64,000 nucleotides of DNA from Rhodothermales bacterium (GTDB taxonomy: Bacteria; Bacteroidota; Rhodothermia; Rhodothermales; VXPQ01), in assembly GCA_022825385.1 (NCBI GenBank), contig JAJDWX010000049.1, positions 46,149 through 110,148 of the forward strand, in the 5' to 3' direction. Under the pieces are notes generated by a model that was given only the letters and a program-made list of their open reading frames with translations, had not been told where the DNA came from and did not search any database. Shown in pieces: positions 35,057-43,456 of this stretch (position 1 is the first letter of the stretch; every line of letters begins with the position of its first letter). The position numbers and the translations under genes were made by a program.

Positions 35057-35584
35057 ATGAAAAAGACAGGGGCCGTTCTGGTCGTAATCGCGCTGCTTGG
35101 CGTTGTCGCATGGCTTGGCGTATCGTTCCGGAACCTACGGGTGCAGCGTCTTGAAGCCGTCGAACGCCGCGTACGTCTCCCGGAAACGCATCTCGTAGAC
35201 CTGCAAGACGCGCCGGTCCTCTTGCGCGCCGACGGGCGGCAAAGCGTGGTGCTTGTGTTGTTTACGACTACTTGCGAATACTGCCGGGCGGAATTGCGCG
35301 CATTCAGCGAAAAGGCGCTGCTTTTCAAGGAGCACAAGGTGTTTTTCGTGGCCTGGGAGGAGGCCGACGCGTTGCAGGCGTTCGCCGGGGAAACAGGCGT
35401 CGACGCCGTGCCCTGGTTTCGCGTACTTCGGGACACCGTTTCGGCGCTTGACGATACGCTGGGCATCGCCATGGTGCCGACGACATTCGTCTATGGCCCG
35501 GACGGCCGCCTGCGCGATACGTTCGAAGGTATTGCAGCCATTGAAAGCATTGCGGCTGCCGCTCGCGGCAAGGAATCGTTATGA
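35057..35584 (+). CDS. Membrane-anchored thioredoxin-like (TlpA-type) oxidoreductase
   Basis: 175 residues. One N-terminal membrane segment (AVLVVIALLGVVAWLGV) is followed by a thioredoxin fold with the redox motif C73-E-Y-C76 and the cis-Pro loop MVPTTFVYGPDG. It would sit in the periplasm facing exported peptides. Its stop overlaps the PCAT start by 4 bp (ATGA), so the two are coupled. The likely job is to form or shuffle disulfides in the Cys-containing precursor cores, as BdbA/BdbB do in the sublancin cluster. Confidence 0.82.
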   Translation: MKKTGAVLVVIALLGVVAWLGVSFRNLRVQRLEAVERRVRLPETHLVDLQDAPVLLRADGRQSVVLVLFTTTCEYCRAELRAFSEKALLFKEHKVFFVAWEEADALQAFAGETGVDAVPWFRVLRDTVSALDDTLGIAMVPTTFVYGPDGRLRDTFEGIAAIESIAAAARGKESL

Positions 35585-37743
35585 CTCGAAAGGACAAGGC
35601 TTGCCGGCAAATAACCAGGCGAGCGACAAAATCGATCGTTCGGCAATTCGATCAGTCCGACTGCGGGGTTGCCTGCCTTGCCTGGATTGTTCGTTTTTTC
35701 GGGGGCGAGGAAACCATGGAGCGGCTTCGGGGCCTCAGCGGCACCATGTCGCAGGGCACCACGCTCCTTGGATTGCATCAGGCGGCCGGGCAAATCGGAC
35801 TTCGATCCGAGCCGTACGAGGCCGGGATCGACGACCTTCGGAGCCTGGACGCCCCTGCCGTGCTGCATGTGGTGCTGAACGACGTCCGCCAGCATTACGT
35901 CATTTTATTCGGGTGTTTCGGGGGGCGGTTTTTGATTGGCGACCCGGAAACAGGCATTGTCTGGCGCGACGCCGCAGAACTCGAAAAAATATGGGAGAGC
36001 CGGGCGCTCCTGCTCTTGCGTCCGGATAACGGATTCGTAACCCGAAAACACCGGGCGTCGGTCAAGCGGGCATGGTTGTGGGACGCGGTGCGCGAAGACG
36101 TTCGCATCCTGATGCTGTCGGTTGCATTGGGCGGTCTCATATCCGCGTTCGGGCTTGGGGTAGCCTTCTTTTCCCAAATTCTCATCGACGATATCCTGCC
36201 GGAGCGGAACACGGAGCAACTCGCGACGGGGTTGGCGCTGCTTTTCCTTGTGCTGGCGGCGCAGGGAGGCATGGGCGTCGCTCGGCAATTATTGCTCCTG
36301 GGCCAGGCCCGCGCATTCAACAACCGCATCACGAGGAGATTTCTGGACGATTTGCTGCGCTTGCCCTACGCTTTTTTCAGTTCGCGAAAGACAGGCGACC
36401 TGATCGCCCGCCTCAACGACGCCGAACGGCTTCAGCAAACCGTAACGCATGTACTGGGCAATGTGATTATCGAGGCGCTGGTCCTTGTGGCGGGCATGGC
36501 GTTCATTTTCGTACACAGTCCAGGCATTGCCGGGGCGGTATTGCTTTCGCTGCTTTTGTTCATGCTGGCGTCGCGGCATTTTCATCGGCCTGTCGCGAAG
36601 GGGCAGCAGCGCATCATGACGGCGCATTCGCTGAACCAGAGCGGGTACGTCGAAGCCATTCGGGGCATCGAGGCGATCAAGTCGGCCAACGCCGAGGCCG
36701 TTTTCACTCGGCTGATGCGCGATACGTACCTCCATCTTCAAGAGGAAATTTTCCGTTTGGGCCAGGTTGCCGTACGGTTCAGCGGCGTACTGACGATCGT
36801 GGGCGCCCTGATTACGACGGGCGTACTGGCGTGGGCGTCGATGCTTGTGTTTGGCGACATCCTGGGGCTTGGCGCCATGGTCGCTATTTTGCAAATGATC
36901 GGGATGGTGGTGCCGAGCGCCCAGGCGTTGGCCACGTCGAACGTGGATTTTCAGGAGGCCAAGGTCGCTTTCGACCGGATTTACCAGTTTACTTCACTGC
37001 GCCCCGAATACGATGCGGAGGAAGAAGCGGCAAAGAGTCCCCTCGGCCATGTCCGGCGCATCAAGGTTTCCCGCGTCGTTTTCAGCTATCCCGGCCAGTT
37101 GACCCTGCTCGGCGACGTTTCGTTTTCATGCTATTCCGGGGAGCTCATGCTGATTGTCGGGAGCACGGGGTCCGGCAAATCGTCCCTGTTGCGCATGTTG
37201 CAGCGGCTCGCCACGCCCCAATCCGGGGAGGTGCTGGTCAACGGATGCGACTGGAATGAATTTTCGGTCATCGGATGGCGGGATATGCTCGGCGTGGTTC
37301 CGCAGGATATCCGGATATTCAGCGGGACGCTTGTAGACAACATTCGGCTGGGTCTTCCGCTTGATCCCCGGGAAGCCATAACAAAATGCGAAGAGGTCGG
37401 GCTTTCCGACTTTTTCGAACCGTTGCCGAACGGGTATATGACGCTCGTGGGGGAGGGGGGCGCCGCCTTGTCCGGCGGGCAGCAGCAGCTGGTGGGGTTG
37501 GCCAGGGCGCTGGTTCGCAGTCCGCAGGTGCTCCTGCTCGACGAACCCACGTCCGCCATGGATAGCGATACGGCGCGGCAGGTTATGGACATGCTGGATC
37601 GCTATCGCCAGGATTGCATAACGATCGTGGCCTCCCATTCGGCGTCGTTTCTGTCGCGGGCCGACCGCGTATATCGCATTGACAAGGGCGCGTTCCGCCC
37701 GGAATTCACGCCGCTGGACCGCGCCCGCCTCGCTGGAACATGA
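35581..37743 (+). CDS. Peptidase-containing ABC transporter (PCAT), C39 type
   Basis: 720 residues in the classic PCAT order. The C39 peptidase (~15-145) has Q22, C28 (DQSDCGVACL), H105 (RQHYVILF) and D121 (IGDP). A transmembrane domain (~165-460) has six hydrophobic segments. The ATPase domain has Walker A GSTGSGKS (527-534), signature LSGGQQQ (630-636) and Walker B LLLDEP. It cuts double-glycine leaders and exports the core peptides. Last gene of the cluster. All catalytic residues are intact, in contrast to the dead C39 copy at 31539. Confidence 0.93.
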   Translation: MTRKDKACRQITRRATKSIVRQFDQSDCGVACLAWIVRFFGGEETMERLRGLSGTMSQGTTLLGLHQAAGQIGLRSEPYEAGIDDLRSLDAPAVLHVVLNDVRQHYVILFGCFGGRFLIGDPETGIVWRDAAELEKIWESRALLLLRPDNGFVTRKHRASVKRAWLWDAVREDVRILMLSVALGGLISAFGLGVAFFSQILIDDILPERNTEQLATGLALLFLVLAAQGGMGVARQLLLLGQARAFNNRITRRFLDDLLRLPYAFFSSRKTGDLIARLNDAERLQQTVTHVLGNVIIEALVLVAGMAFIFVHSPGIAGAVLLSLLLFMLASRHFHRPVAKGQQRIMTAHSLNQSGYVEAIRGIEAIKSANAEAVFTRLMRDTYLHLQEEIFRLGQVAVRFSGVLTIVGALITTGVLAWASMLVFGDILGLGAMVAILQMIGMVVPSAQALATSNVDFQEAKVAFDRIYQFTSLRPEYDAEEEAAKSPLGHVRRIKVSRVVFSYPGQLTLLGDVSFSCYSGELMLIVGSTGSGKSSLLRMLQRLATPQSGEVLVNGCDWNEFSVIGWRDMLGVVPQDIRIFSGTLVDNIRLGLPLDPREAITKCEEVGLSDFFEPLPNGYMTLVGEGGAALSGGQQQLVGLARALVRSPQVLLLDEPTSAMDSDTARQVMDMLDRYRQDCITIVASHSASFLSRADRVYRIDKGAFRPEFTPLDRARLAGT

Positions 37744-37808
37744 CGCGCCCGCCTTGCCTTCCCGCCGCCCTGCCCCGAACGTCAATTTCCCCCTGTAACA
37801 GCGCCGCC

Positions 37809-37849
37809 TTAATAAGTAAGGGGCGGAAATCCGGAACCTTATTTATTAA
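37809..37849. terminator. Bidirectional terminator between the PCAT and GH13 genes
   Basis: TTAATAAGTAAGG (37809-37821) pairs with CCTTATTTATTAA (37837-37849) with one mismatch around a 15-nt loop. It lies between two convergent genes, with the AT-rich part of the stem at its base, so it can serve both strands. Confidence 0.6.
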
Positions 37850-37885
37850 AGTCCGCGCTGGCAAGGGATAACGAAACAGCCCATT

Positions 37886-39829
37886 TTATTCCTCCCGAAT
37901 CAGAATCATGGCCGTGAGCGGAGCCAGTTCCAGCGCGAGGCGCCCTTCCTCCGACCGCAGGGCCGGGGCCTGTGGCGCAAGCGCGTTCCGAAAAGCGCCT
38001 TCCACGGGAATCGCCGCCGTATGCGCCTCCTCGGAGGCATTGAACGCCACGAGGGCGGTTTCGCTTTCCGAGGCGCGCACGTAGGCGAGGAGCCGCCGGT
38101 CGTCGTCGGCCAGCGCATAGTCCAGGGTTCCGCGCGCGAACAGATCGCTGTGCGCTTTCCGAATGCGCGCCAGTTCCCCGATGAACGCATATAAATCCAT
38201 GTCCGGCGCAACCGGGTCCGCTTGCCGCGCTCCCGCGTGGGGCATGGCGCGTTCGTCTTCGTACGAAAGGTCTTCCCACAGGAGCGGTTTCCGGCAGTCG
38301 GGATCGTCCGCCCCCCACATGCCCACTTCGTCGCCGTTCCAGATATGCGGCGCGCCATAGTAGGTAAACTGCTGGGTCAGCACCAGGCGCCGCACGGCCT
38401 CGGTTCGTTCGTCCGGGCGATCGATCTTGTACTCGGGATTGCCGCGGGGGTGGGCCTGGTATTTGTATTTCGTCTGGTTGTTGTAGAGCGAGGTCCCGAG
38501 GCGCGGGGAATCGTGGCTGGCCCCGAGATTCATCATGGCTTCGAGATGCGCCCGGTCGATCCCGCGTTCCACGGAATCAAGGTGCGCGATATAGCCGGTG
38601 GCCGTAAGATGGGGCGGCGTCCGGGCGAAAAAGCTTCGCGTAGGCATGTACCACCGGTAATTCATTACCGCGTCGAATACGTCTCCCTGCACCCAGGGTA
38701 CCGGATCGGCCATGTGGTCCGGCCACTCCTCCCACCAGACTTCGCCCACAAGGTACGCCTCCGGGTTGATCTCCCGTACGAAGGTCCGGTACTCGCGCCA
38801 GAATCCCTTGGGCACCTGCTCCGCCACATCAAGCCGAAAGCCGTCTACGCCGTCGCTCGGGTCGCCGTCCCCGTTGGGGTCCATCCAGCGCCGCGTCACA
38901 TGATATACATGCTGTTTCACGGCGGGGTGCAGGTTGCCGCCCTCCATGCCCTTCGTTTCCACCTCGACCTTTTTCAGGTTGGGAAGCGTGGAGACGCCCG
39001 CCCAGCCCTCGTATTCGAATTCGTTTTCTCCGGTGGCCGGGTCGTCGAACCGTACGATTTCATACCAGTCCGCGTAGGGCGAAGCAGCCTGCTTCTCCAG
39101 AATATCTTCCCATGCCCAGAACGTAATGCCCGTATGATTCCATGAATAATCCAGGATGACGCGCATGCCCCGCTCGTGCACGGCGGCGACAAGGTCCAGA
39201 AAAAGCCGGTCCGCCGAGGTCCATTGCCAAGTGGCCGGATCTGCCGGGTTTTCTTCCGCCATGATCGCCGCGTCTCCTTCGGGATCCGGCCCGAAATTTC
39301 GGTCGATATGCCGGTAGTTTCGGGCGTCGTATTTGTGCAGCGACGGCGCATCGTTGATCGGGTTCAGGTACAGCGCCGTCACGCCCAGCGCCTCCAGATA
39401 ATCAAGCTTGTCCAGTATGCCTTGCAGGTCGCCTCCGTATCGCCGCGCCTGTACGGTTCGGTAGAATTCCTCGCCGGACGCCGCCGCCCAGTCTTCCTGC
39501 CGATACCAGTCCTGCGTCCACGGGGCAGGGCGCCATCCTTCGAACGACCGGTTGGGGTACGCCCCTGTGGTGTTCTCGAACGCGGGGTCGTTGGTCGGGT
39601 CTCCGTTGCGGAATCGCTCCACGAAAATCTGATACCAGATGGCGTCCCGGCTCCATTCGGGTACGGGGGCGGGGTCGTCGGACGGCGCCGGGGATGCGTT
39701 CGCGGCGTTTACGTCGTTTCCTCTGGCTTCCGGTTGACAGGAGAGGCCGCTGGCGGCGAGCAAGAGGGCGAGCAAGGCGGTCAGGGCGCGGCTTTTCGCA
39801 GCGCCGCAGGGCGTAGCGTGGCGTTTCAT
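37886..39829 (-). CDS. GH13 alpha-amylase family lipoprotein (cyclomaltodextrinase/neopullulanase-like)
   Basis: 647 residues from the ATG at 39829, which gives a lipoprotein signal (LAASGLSC, Cys31). The (beta/alpha)8 barrel begins at WSRDAIWYQIFVERFRNGDP. Conserved region I is DYSWNHTG, region II DGFRLDVAE with nucleophile D334, region III LVGEVWWEE with acid E363, and region IV SHDSPR. A C-terminal beta-domain follows. It hydrolyses alpha-1,4-glucans, probably at the outer membrane or in the periplasm. The longer upstream frame lacks a signal and overlaps the sulfatase, so it is rejected. Confidence 0.88.
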   Translation of the reverse strand: MKRHATPCGAAKSRALTALLALLLAASGLSCQPEARGNDVNAANASPAPSDDPAPVPEWSRDAIWYQIFVERFRNGDPTNDPAFENTTGAYPNRSFEGWRPAPWTQDWYRQEDWAAASGEEFYRTVQARRYGGDLQGILDKLDYLEALGVTALYLNPINDAPSLHKYDARNYRHIDRNFGPDPEGDAAIMAEENPADPATWQWTSADRLFLDLVAAVHERGMRVILDYSWNHTGITFWAWEDILEKQAASPYADWYEIVRFDDPATGENEFEYEGWAGVSTLPNLKKVEVETKGMEGGNLHPAVKQHVYHVTRRWMDPNGDGDPSDGVDGFRLDVAEQVPKGFWREYRTFVREINPEAYLVGEVWWEEWPDHMADPVPWVQGDVFDAVMNYRWYMPTRSFFARTPPHLTATGYIAHLDSVERGIDRAHLEAMMNLGASHDSPRLGTSLYNNQTKYKYQAHPRGNPEYKIDRPDERTEAVRRLVLTQQFTYYGAPHIWNGDEVGMWGADDPDCRKPLLWEDLSYEDERAMPHAGARQADPVAPDMDLYAFIGELARIRKAHSDLFARGTLDYALADDDRRLLAYVRASESETALVAFNASEEAHTAAIPVEGAFRNALAPQAPALRSEEGRLALELAPLTAMILIREE

Positions 39830-39840
39830 CAGCGTATGCT

Positions 39841-41358
39841 TTATTCGGTGCTTGAAACAATGTAGTTTTTCCAGGTCGCAATGGCTTCCATAAACCGGGA
39901 CGTCAGGTCGGGATGGCCGCTTGCGACGTTTTCGGATCCGTCCGCCTCGCCCGCCATGTCGTAGAGTTGCATGGAAGCAGGGTCGGCGCCTCCTGCGCGC
40001 GCGTCCCATACGAAATGCCATCGCGCCGTGCGTACGTAATAATGGTCGGCGGGCTGTCCCATCACGTCGTTTTCGCTCCGCTGCTGCGTGGCGTGGCCTA
40101 TCAGCATGTCGCGCCCCAGGCGCCCGCTGCCCGCTATGACAGGCCGCAGCGACCCGCCCGGCCACAGGGTTGCGAGTTCTTCGGGGAGCGCTATGCCTGC
40201 GTAGTCGAGGAGCGTGGGCGCGATATCCGTCGCGCTCGCCAGGTCGTCCCGGAATACGGCAGGTTCGATCACGCCGGGCCAGGAAAAAATAACCGGCGTT
40301 CGGAAAGCCAGGTCATGCAGCGACAGTTTGCCTTTCGGGCCGCCATTGGCGTACAAAATGGGATCGTTTGCATACTCTTCGAACGGAGGCTGCTCCCAGC
40401 CATTGTCGTTTATATACGCGATCAAGGTGTTTTCGCGCAAGCCTCGGGCGTCGATATGGTCGAGCAGCGCGCCAAGGCCCGCGTCGAACCAGGTGCAGTT
40501 CGCGTAATACTGCCGGGCCGATTCGGAAAGCCGGTTATTTTTTCCTGAACCGGCGTTATTATACGGCGCATGGTGCGCATCGGGCGCGTCCAGCGGCGTA
40601 TGGGGCAGCGAGGGGGCGTACCAGACAAAGAAAGGCTGTTCCGCATGCCGGTCTATGAAATCGAATACGGGCTGCATGGTTTCTCTTCCCGCCGCCAGTC
40701 CGTCGCCGCCCATAAATTTCAGAAACCAGCCCGGCTCGCCCCAGTCGTCCTCGTCCCATCCGGCAGACATTCCCTCCGTAAATCCTCCGTTTGCATACGA
40801 CCCTTCCCACCATTTTCCCGCCTGAAAACTTGCGTAGCCCTTGTCGGCGAGCAGCGTGGGCAGCGTCGCGAATCTTCGCATGACCTGCGCAAGGAACGCG
40901 GCGTCTCGCCGGCGGCGCGCGTCTCCGGAAGCCGCCGCCCAGTCCGCCTCGCCGCGCACCGCCTCGGCATGGTAGCGATCCGCAATCCGCCGATACTGCG
41001 CCGGATACAGGCCCGTAATCAGGGTTTGCAGCGAAGGGCGACAATAATTCGCCGTGGCGTGGGCCAGGAAGAAGGTGGCGCCTTCGCTTGCCAGCCGGTC
41101 CAGGTTCGGGGTGTGCACATGCTCCGAACCCGTGAATCCAAAGTAAGGGAATCCATGGTCGTCCCCGATAACCAGCACGATATTCGGGGGGCGATCCGAC
41201 GCCTCTTGCGCATGCGCCGCCCGGCCCGCCGCCGTCAGGCACAGCGCCGCGAGAAGCGCAAGCGCGCCGCAGGCCGCGCCGGACAGGGCCTGATGCGGGA
41301 GGGGCGGGGTGGGGAAACGATGCGGGCAATCCGCCGCGCAGGCAACGCCACGGGTCAT
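39841..41358 (-). CDS. Exported sulfatase with variant active-site motif
   Basis: 505 residues from the ATG at 41358 (a longer frame to 41517 has no signal peptide). The signal ends near RAAHAQ. Metal-binding DD (66-67, VIGDDHG) is present. The FGly motif reads C106-R-P-S-L-Q-T-L-I-T-G: the Cys is present but the usual Arg at +4 is Leu110. Later parts (PHTPLDAP, LIAYINDNGWEQ, PVIFSWPGVI) fit the alkaline-phosphatase fold. It probably removes sulfate from a polysaccharide. It precedes the GH13 gene by 11 bp on the same strand. Confidence 0.82.
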   Translation of the reverse strand: MTRGVACAADCPHRFPTPPLPHQALSGAACGALALLAALCLTAAGRAAHAQEASDRPPNIVLVIGDDHGFPYFGFTGSEHVHTPNLDRLASEGATFFLAHATANYCRPSLQTLITGLYPAQYRRIADRYHAEAVRGEADWAAASGDARRRRDAAFLAQVMRRFATLPTLLADKGYASFQAGKWWEGSYANGGFTEGMSAGWDEDDWGEPGWFLKFMGGDGLAAGRETMQPVFDFIDRHAEQPFFVWYAPSLPHTPLDAPDAHHAPYNNAGSGKNNRLSESARQYYANCTWFDAGLGALLDHIDARGLRENTLIAYINDNGWEQPPFEEYANDPILYANGGPKGKLSLHDLAFRTPVIFSWPGVIEPAVFRDDLASATDIAPTLLDYAGIALPEELATLWPGGSLRPVIAGSGRLGRDMLIGHATQQRSENDVMGQPADHYYVRTARWHFVWDARAGGADPASMQLYDMAGEADGSENVASGHPDLTSRFMEAIATWKNYIVSSTE

Positions 41359-41680
41359 GATTCCAGGCAGGATCGGGGAACATGCAGGTTCATAATACGC
41401 AGGTTTAAGGATAGCATTCCGTTTTTCGTCCTGCATTTTCCTATATTTTCGCCTCGGCCTTCCCCAAAATGCCCGAATTTCGCCAAGATATTTTTTATTT
41501 TCTTTACATTTTAACACATTTCCCTTTTTTTGATATATTGCTTTGCTGTTATTTACATTTCTTTACTTTTCATAAAATGCTTTACTTTTCAAAAATATTA
41601 TTTACTTATAGATGTATTGATTTACGATTGTATTTTCCGCTTTACTTTTGTGTACGCCCCGGACAACGGATTCCGCCCAG
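41359..41680. other. AT-rich divergent intergenic region
   Basis: About 320 bp, strikingly AT-rich (41450-41650) against the GC-rich surroundings, between the divergent sulfatase and PPIase genes. TTTACTTTT occurs three times (in 41570-41650), with long T runs. It probably holds the promoters for both genes; no single consensus is convincing. Open frames across it have no domain support. Confidence 0.5.
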
Positions 41681-41889
41681 GCCGCCATTCCCGCCCGCCC
41701 AGGCCGCCATTCCCGCCCGCCCAGGCCCCCATTCCCGCCCGCCCAGGCCCCCATTCCCGCCCGCCCAGCCCTCCATCCTCGCCCGCCAGCCCTCCATTCC
41801 CGCCCGCCCAGGCCCCCATTCCCGCCCGCGCAGGCCTCCATCCTCGCCCGTCCAGACCTCCATCCTCGCCCGCCCAGGCCGCCATCTCC
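41681..41889. repeat. 22-bp GC-rich tandem repeat (about 9.5 units)
   Basis: Units of the form GCCNCCATTCCCGCCCGCCCAG start at 41681, 41703, 41725, 41747, 41769 (21 nt), 41790, 41812, 41834 and 41856, with a partial unit at 41878. Variants carry CATCCTCG for CATTCCCG. A 22-nt period shifts the frame each unit, so it is not a coding repeat. It ends 12 bp before the start of the PPIase lipoprotein gene. Confidence 0.85.
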
Positions 41890-41900
41890 TTGACGCATTC

Positions 41901-43301
41901 ATGCCCCGAGGCCTTTCTATATATCGTATATCCATAGGGATTTGCGCGGCCCTGCTGCTGGCCTCCTGCGGCGGAACGCCGGAGGGCGACTCGGTGGCGG
42001 TCGTGGCGGGCCGGCCCATTGGCGTGGAGGAATACCGGACGCGCTATGTGGATTTCCTGCTTTCTTCCGGCCTGCCGGATGAGGGAATCCATCGGGCCGC
42101 GTACCTGGAGCAATTGATTACCCTCAAACTCATGGCCCGCGACGCGATCGAGGGCGGCCTTGCGGCGGAGCCGGTCTACCGGTTCGCAGAGGAACGCATG
42201 CGCCGCAAACTGCTCGTAGCCGCCTGGATGCGCCGCGCCGTTTACGACTCCATCGCTGTTTCGGAAGAGGACCTTGCGGATATGTTCGTTCGGATTAACA
42301 CGACCGTAACGGCCCGCCACCTGTACGCTCCTACCCGCGCCGCCGCCGATACGCTGTACGAACGGCTTCTTCGCGGCGCTTCGTTCGAGGCGCTGGCCCG
42401 GGAAACGTTCGCCGATACCGCGCTGGCCCGCAGCGGCGGCCACCTTGGTTCCTTTGGTTTCGACGAAATGGACCCGGCTTTCGAGGACGTGGCTTTCGCC
42501 CTGTCGCCGGGGGAGTTCAGCCCGCCGGTCCGCACCGCGCAAGGGTATTCCATCGTGCAGGTCGAAGAGCGCTTCACGAAACCCCTGCTCGCCGAAACCG
42601 AGTTCGCCGCGCAAAAGGACAAGATGCAATGGTACGCGCTTGAACGCAAGCGCCGCCGGGCCCGCGCCGCGCTTTCCGACCGTTTCCTTGAGGAAGCCGC
42701 CCTGTCGTACCATGCCCCGGCGTTCGACCGCCTCCTTGCCCGGATTACGGATACGGCGGATCGCCCGGAAGACGGCGCTGCGTCTGCGCCGGACCTCGAA
42801 GACGCGGACTGGCTTCGCAATCCGCTGGCGACGTTCGGCCCGCCTCGCCATCGCCAAACCTGGACCGTTTCCGACTTCCGGGAGCGGGCCCGCTTTACCG
42901 ATCCCCGGCAACGCGGCCGGGTCCGCGACGCCGAAATGCTGCGCCGCTTCGTTGGCGGACTGATCGTGCAGGAGACGCTGCTGGAGAACGCCCGCCGCGC
43001 GCGCGTGGATCGTACGCCCGAATTCGCCCGCGCGCTGGACCGCGCCATGGAGGAATGGGCCTTCGAATACGCCTGGGACCGCCTCGCCCGCAACGTGGCC
43101 GTGCCGGAGGACTCCGTCCGCGCCTGGTACGAGACCTACGACGAAACGGCCGAACCCCCGGCGCTCGTGCGGGCCCGCCTCCGGGAGCGCATGACGGACG
43201 AGGCGCTTCGGGCGCGCGCAGAGGACTTGCGGACGCGGTACGAGGTGAAAATATATCCCGAAATCGTCTCTGGATTGCATATTTCGGGCGCCGCGCCCTG
43301 A
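41901..43301 (+). CDS. PPIC-type peptidyl-prolyl isomerase lipoprotein
   Basis: 466 residues from the ATG at 41901, which begins a lipoprotein signal (ICAALLLASC). An N-terminal SurA-like helical part precedes a parvulin domain at about 115-215 (TARHLYAPT, LARSGGHLGSFG, FALSPGEFSPPVRTAQGYSIVQVEER). A long helical C-terminal half follows. It probably helps fold outer-membrane or secreted proteins in the periplasm. It is followed by a TonB receptor gene 155 bp later. Confidence 0.85.
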   Translation: MPRGLSIYRISIGICAALLLASCGGTPEGDSVAVVAGRPIGVEEYRTRYVDFLLSSGLPDEGIHRAAYLEQLITLKLMARDAIEGGLAAEPVYRFAEERMRRKLLVAAWMRRAVYDSIAVSEEDLADMFVRINTTVTARHLYAPTRAAADTLYERLLRGASFEALARETFADTALARSGGHLGSFGFDEMDPAFEDVAFALSPGEFSPPVRTAQGYSIVQVEERFTKPLLAETEFAAQKDKMQWYALERKRRRARAALSDRFLEEAALSYHAPAFDRLLARITDTADRPEDGAASAPDLEDADWLRNPLATFGPPRHRQTWTVSDFRERARFTDPRQRGRVRDAEMLRRFVGGLIVQETLLENARRARVDRTPEFARALDRAMEEWAFEYAWDRLARNVAVPEDSVRAWYETYDETAEPPALVRARLRERMTDEALRARAEDLRTRYEVKIYPEIVSGLHISGAAP

Positions 43302-43456
43302 TCCTGTCTGGCCTCCGTATCGCGCCGGCGGGATCGGCTCGCCGGCCCAAACGCGCCCCGTACTCTTTTATTTTGCATATTTTTCATATTTTTTCCGCAT
43401 CTTTTGTCCGCCGCGCGCCGCGCTCGTTCGTTTTTCGCCCGCCTTGCCTGTCGATC

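Noticed and set aside
41681..41889. CRISPR array
   Set aside because: The 22-bp units are directly abutting with no unique spacers, and no cas genes are in the window. It is a simple tandem repeat.
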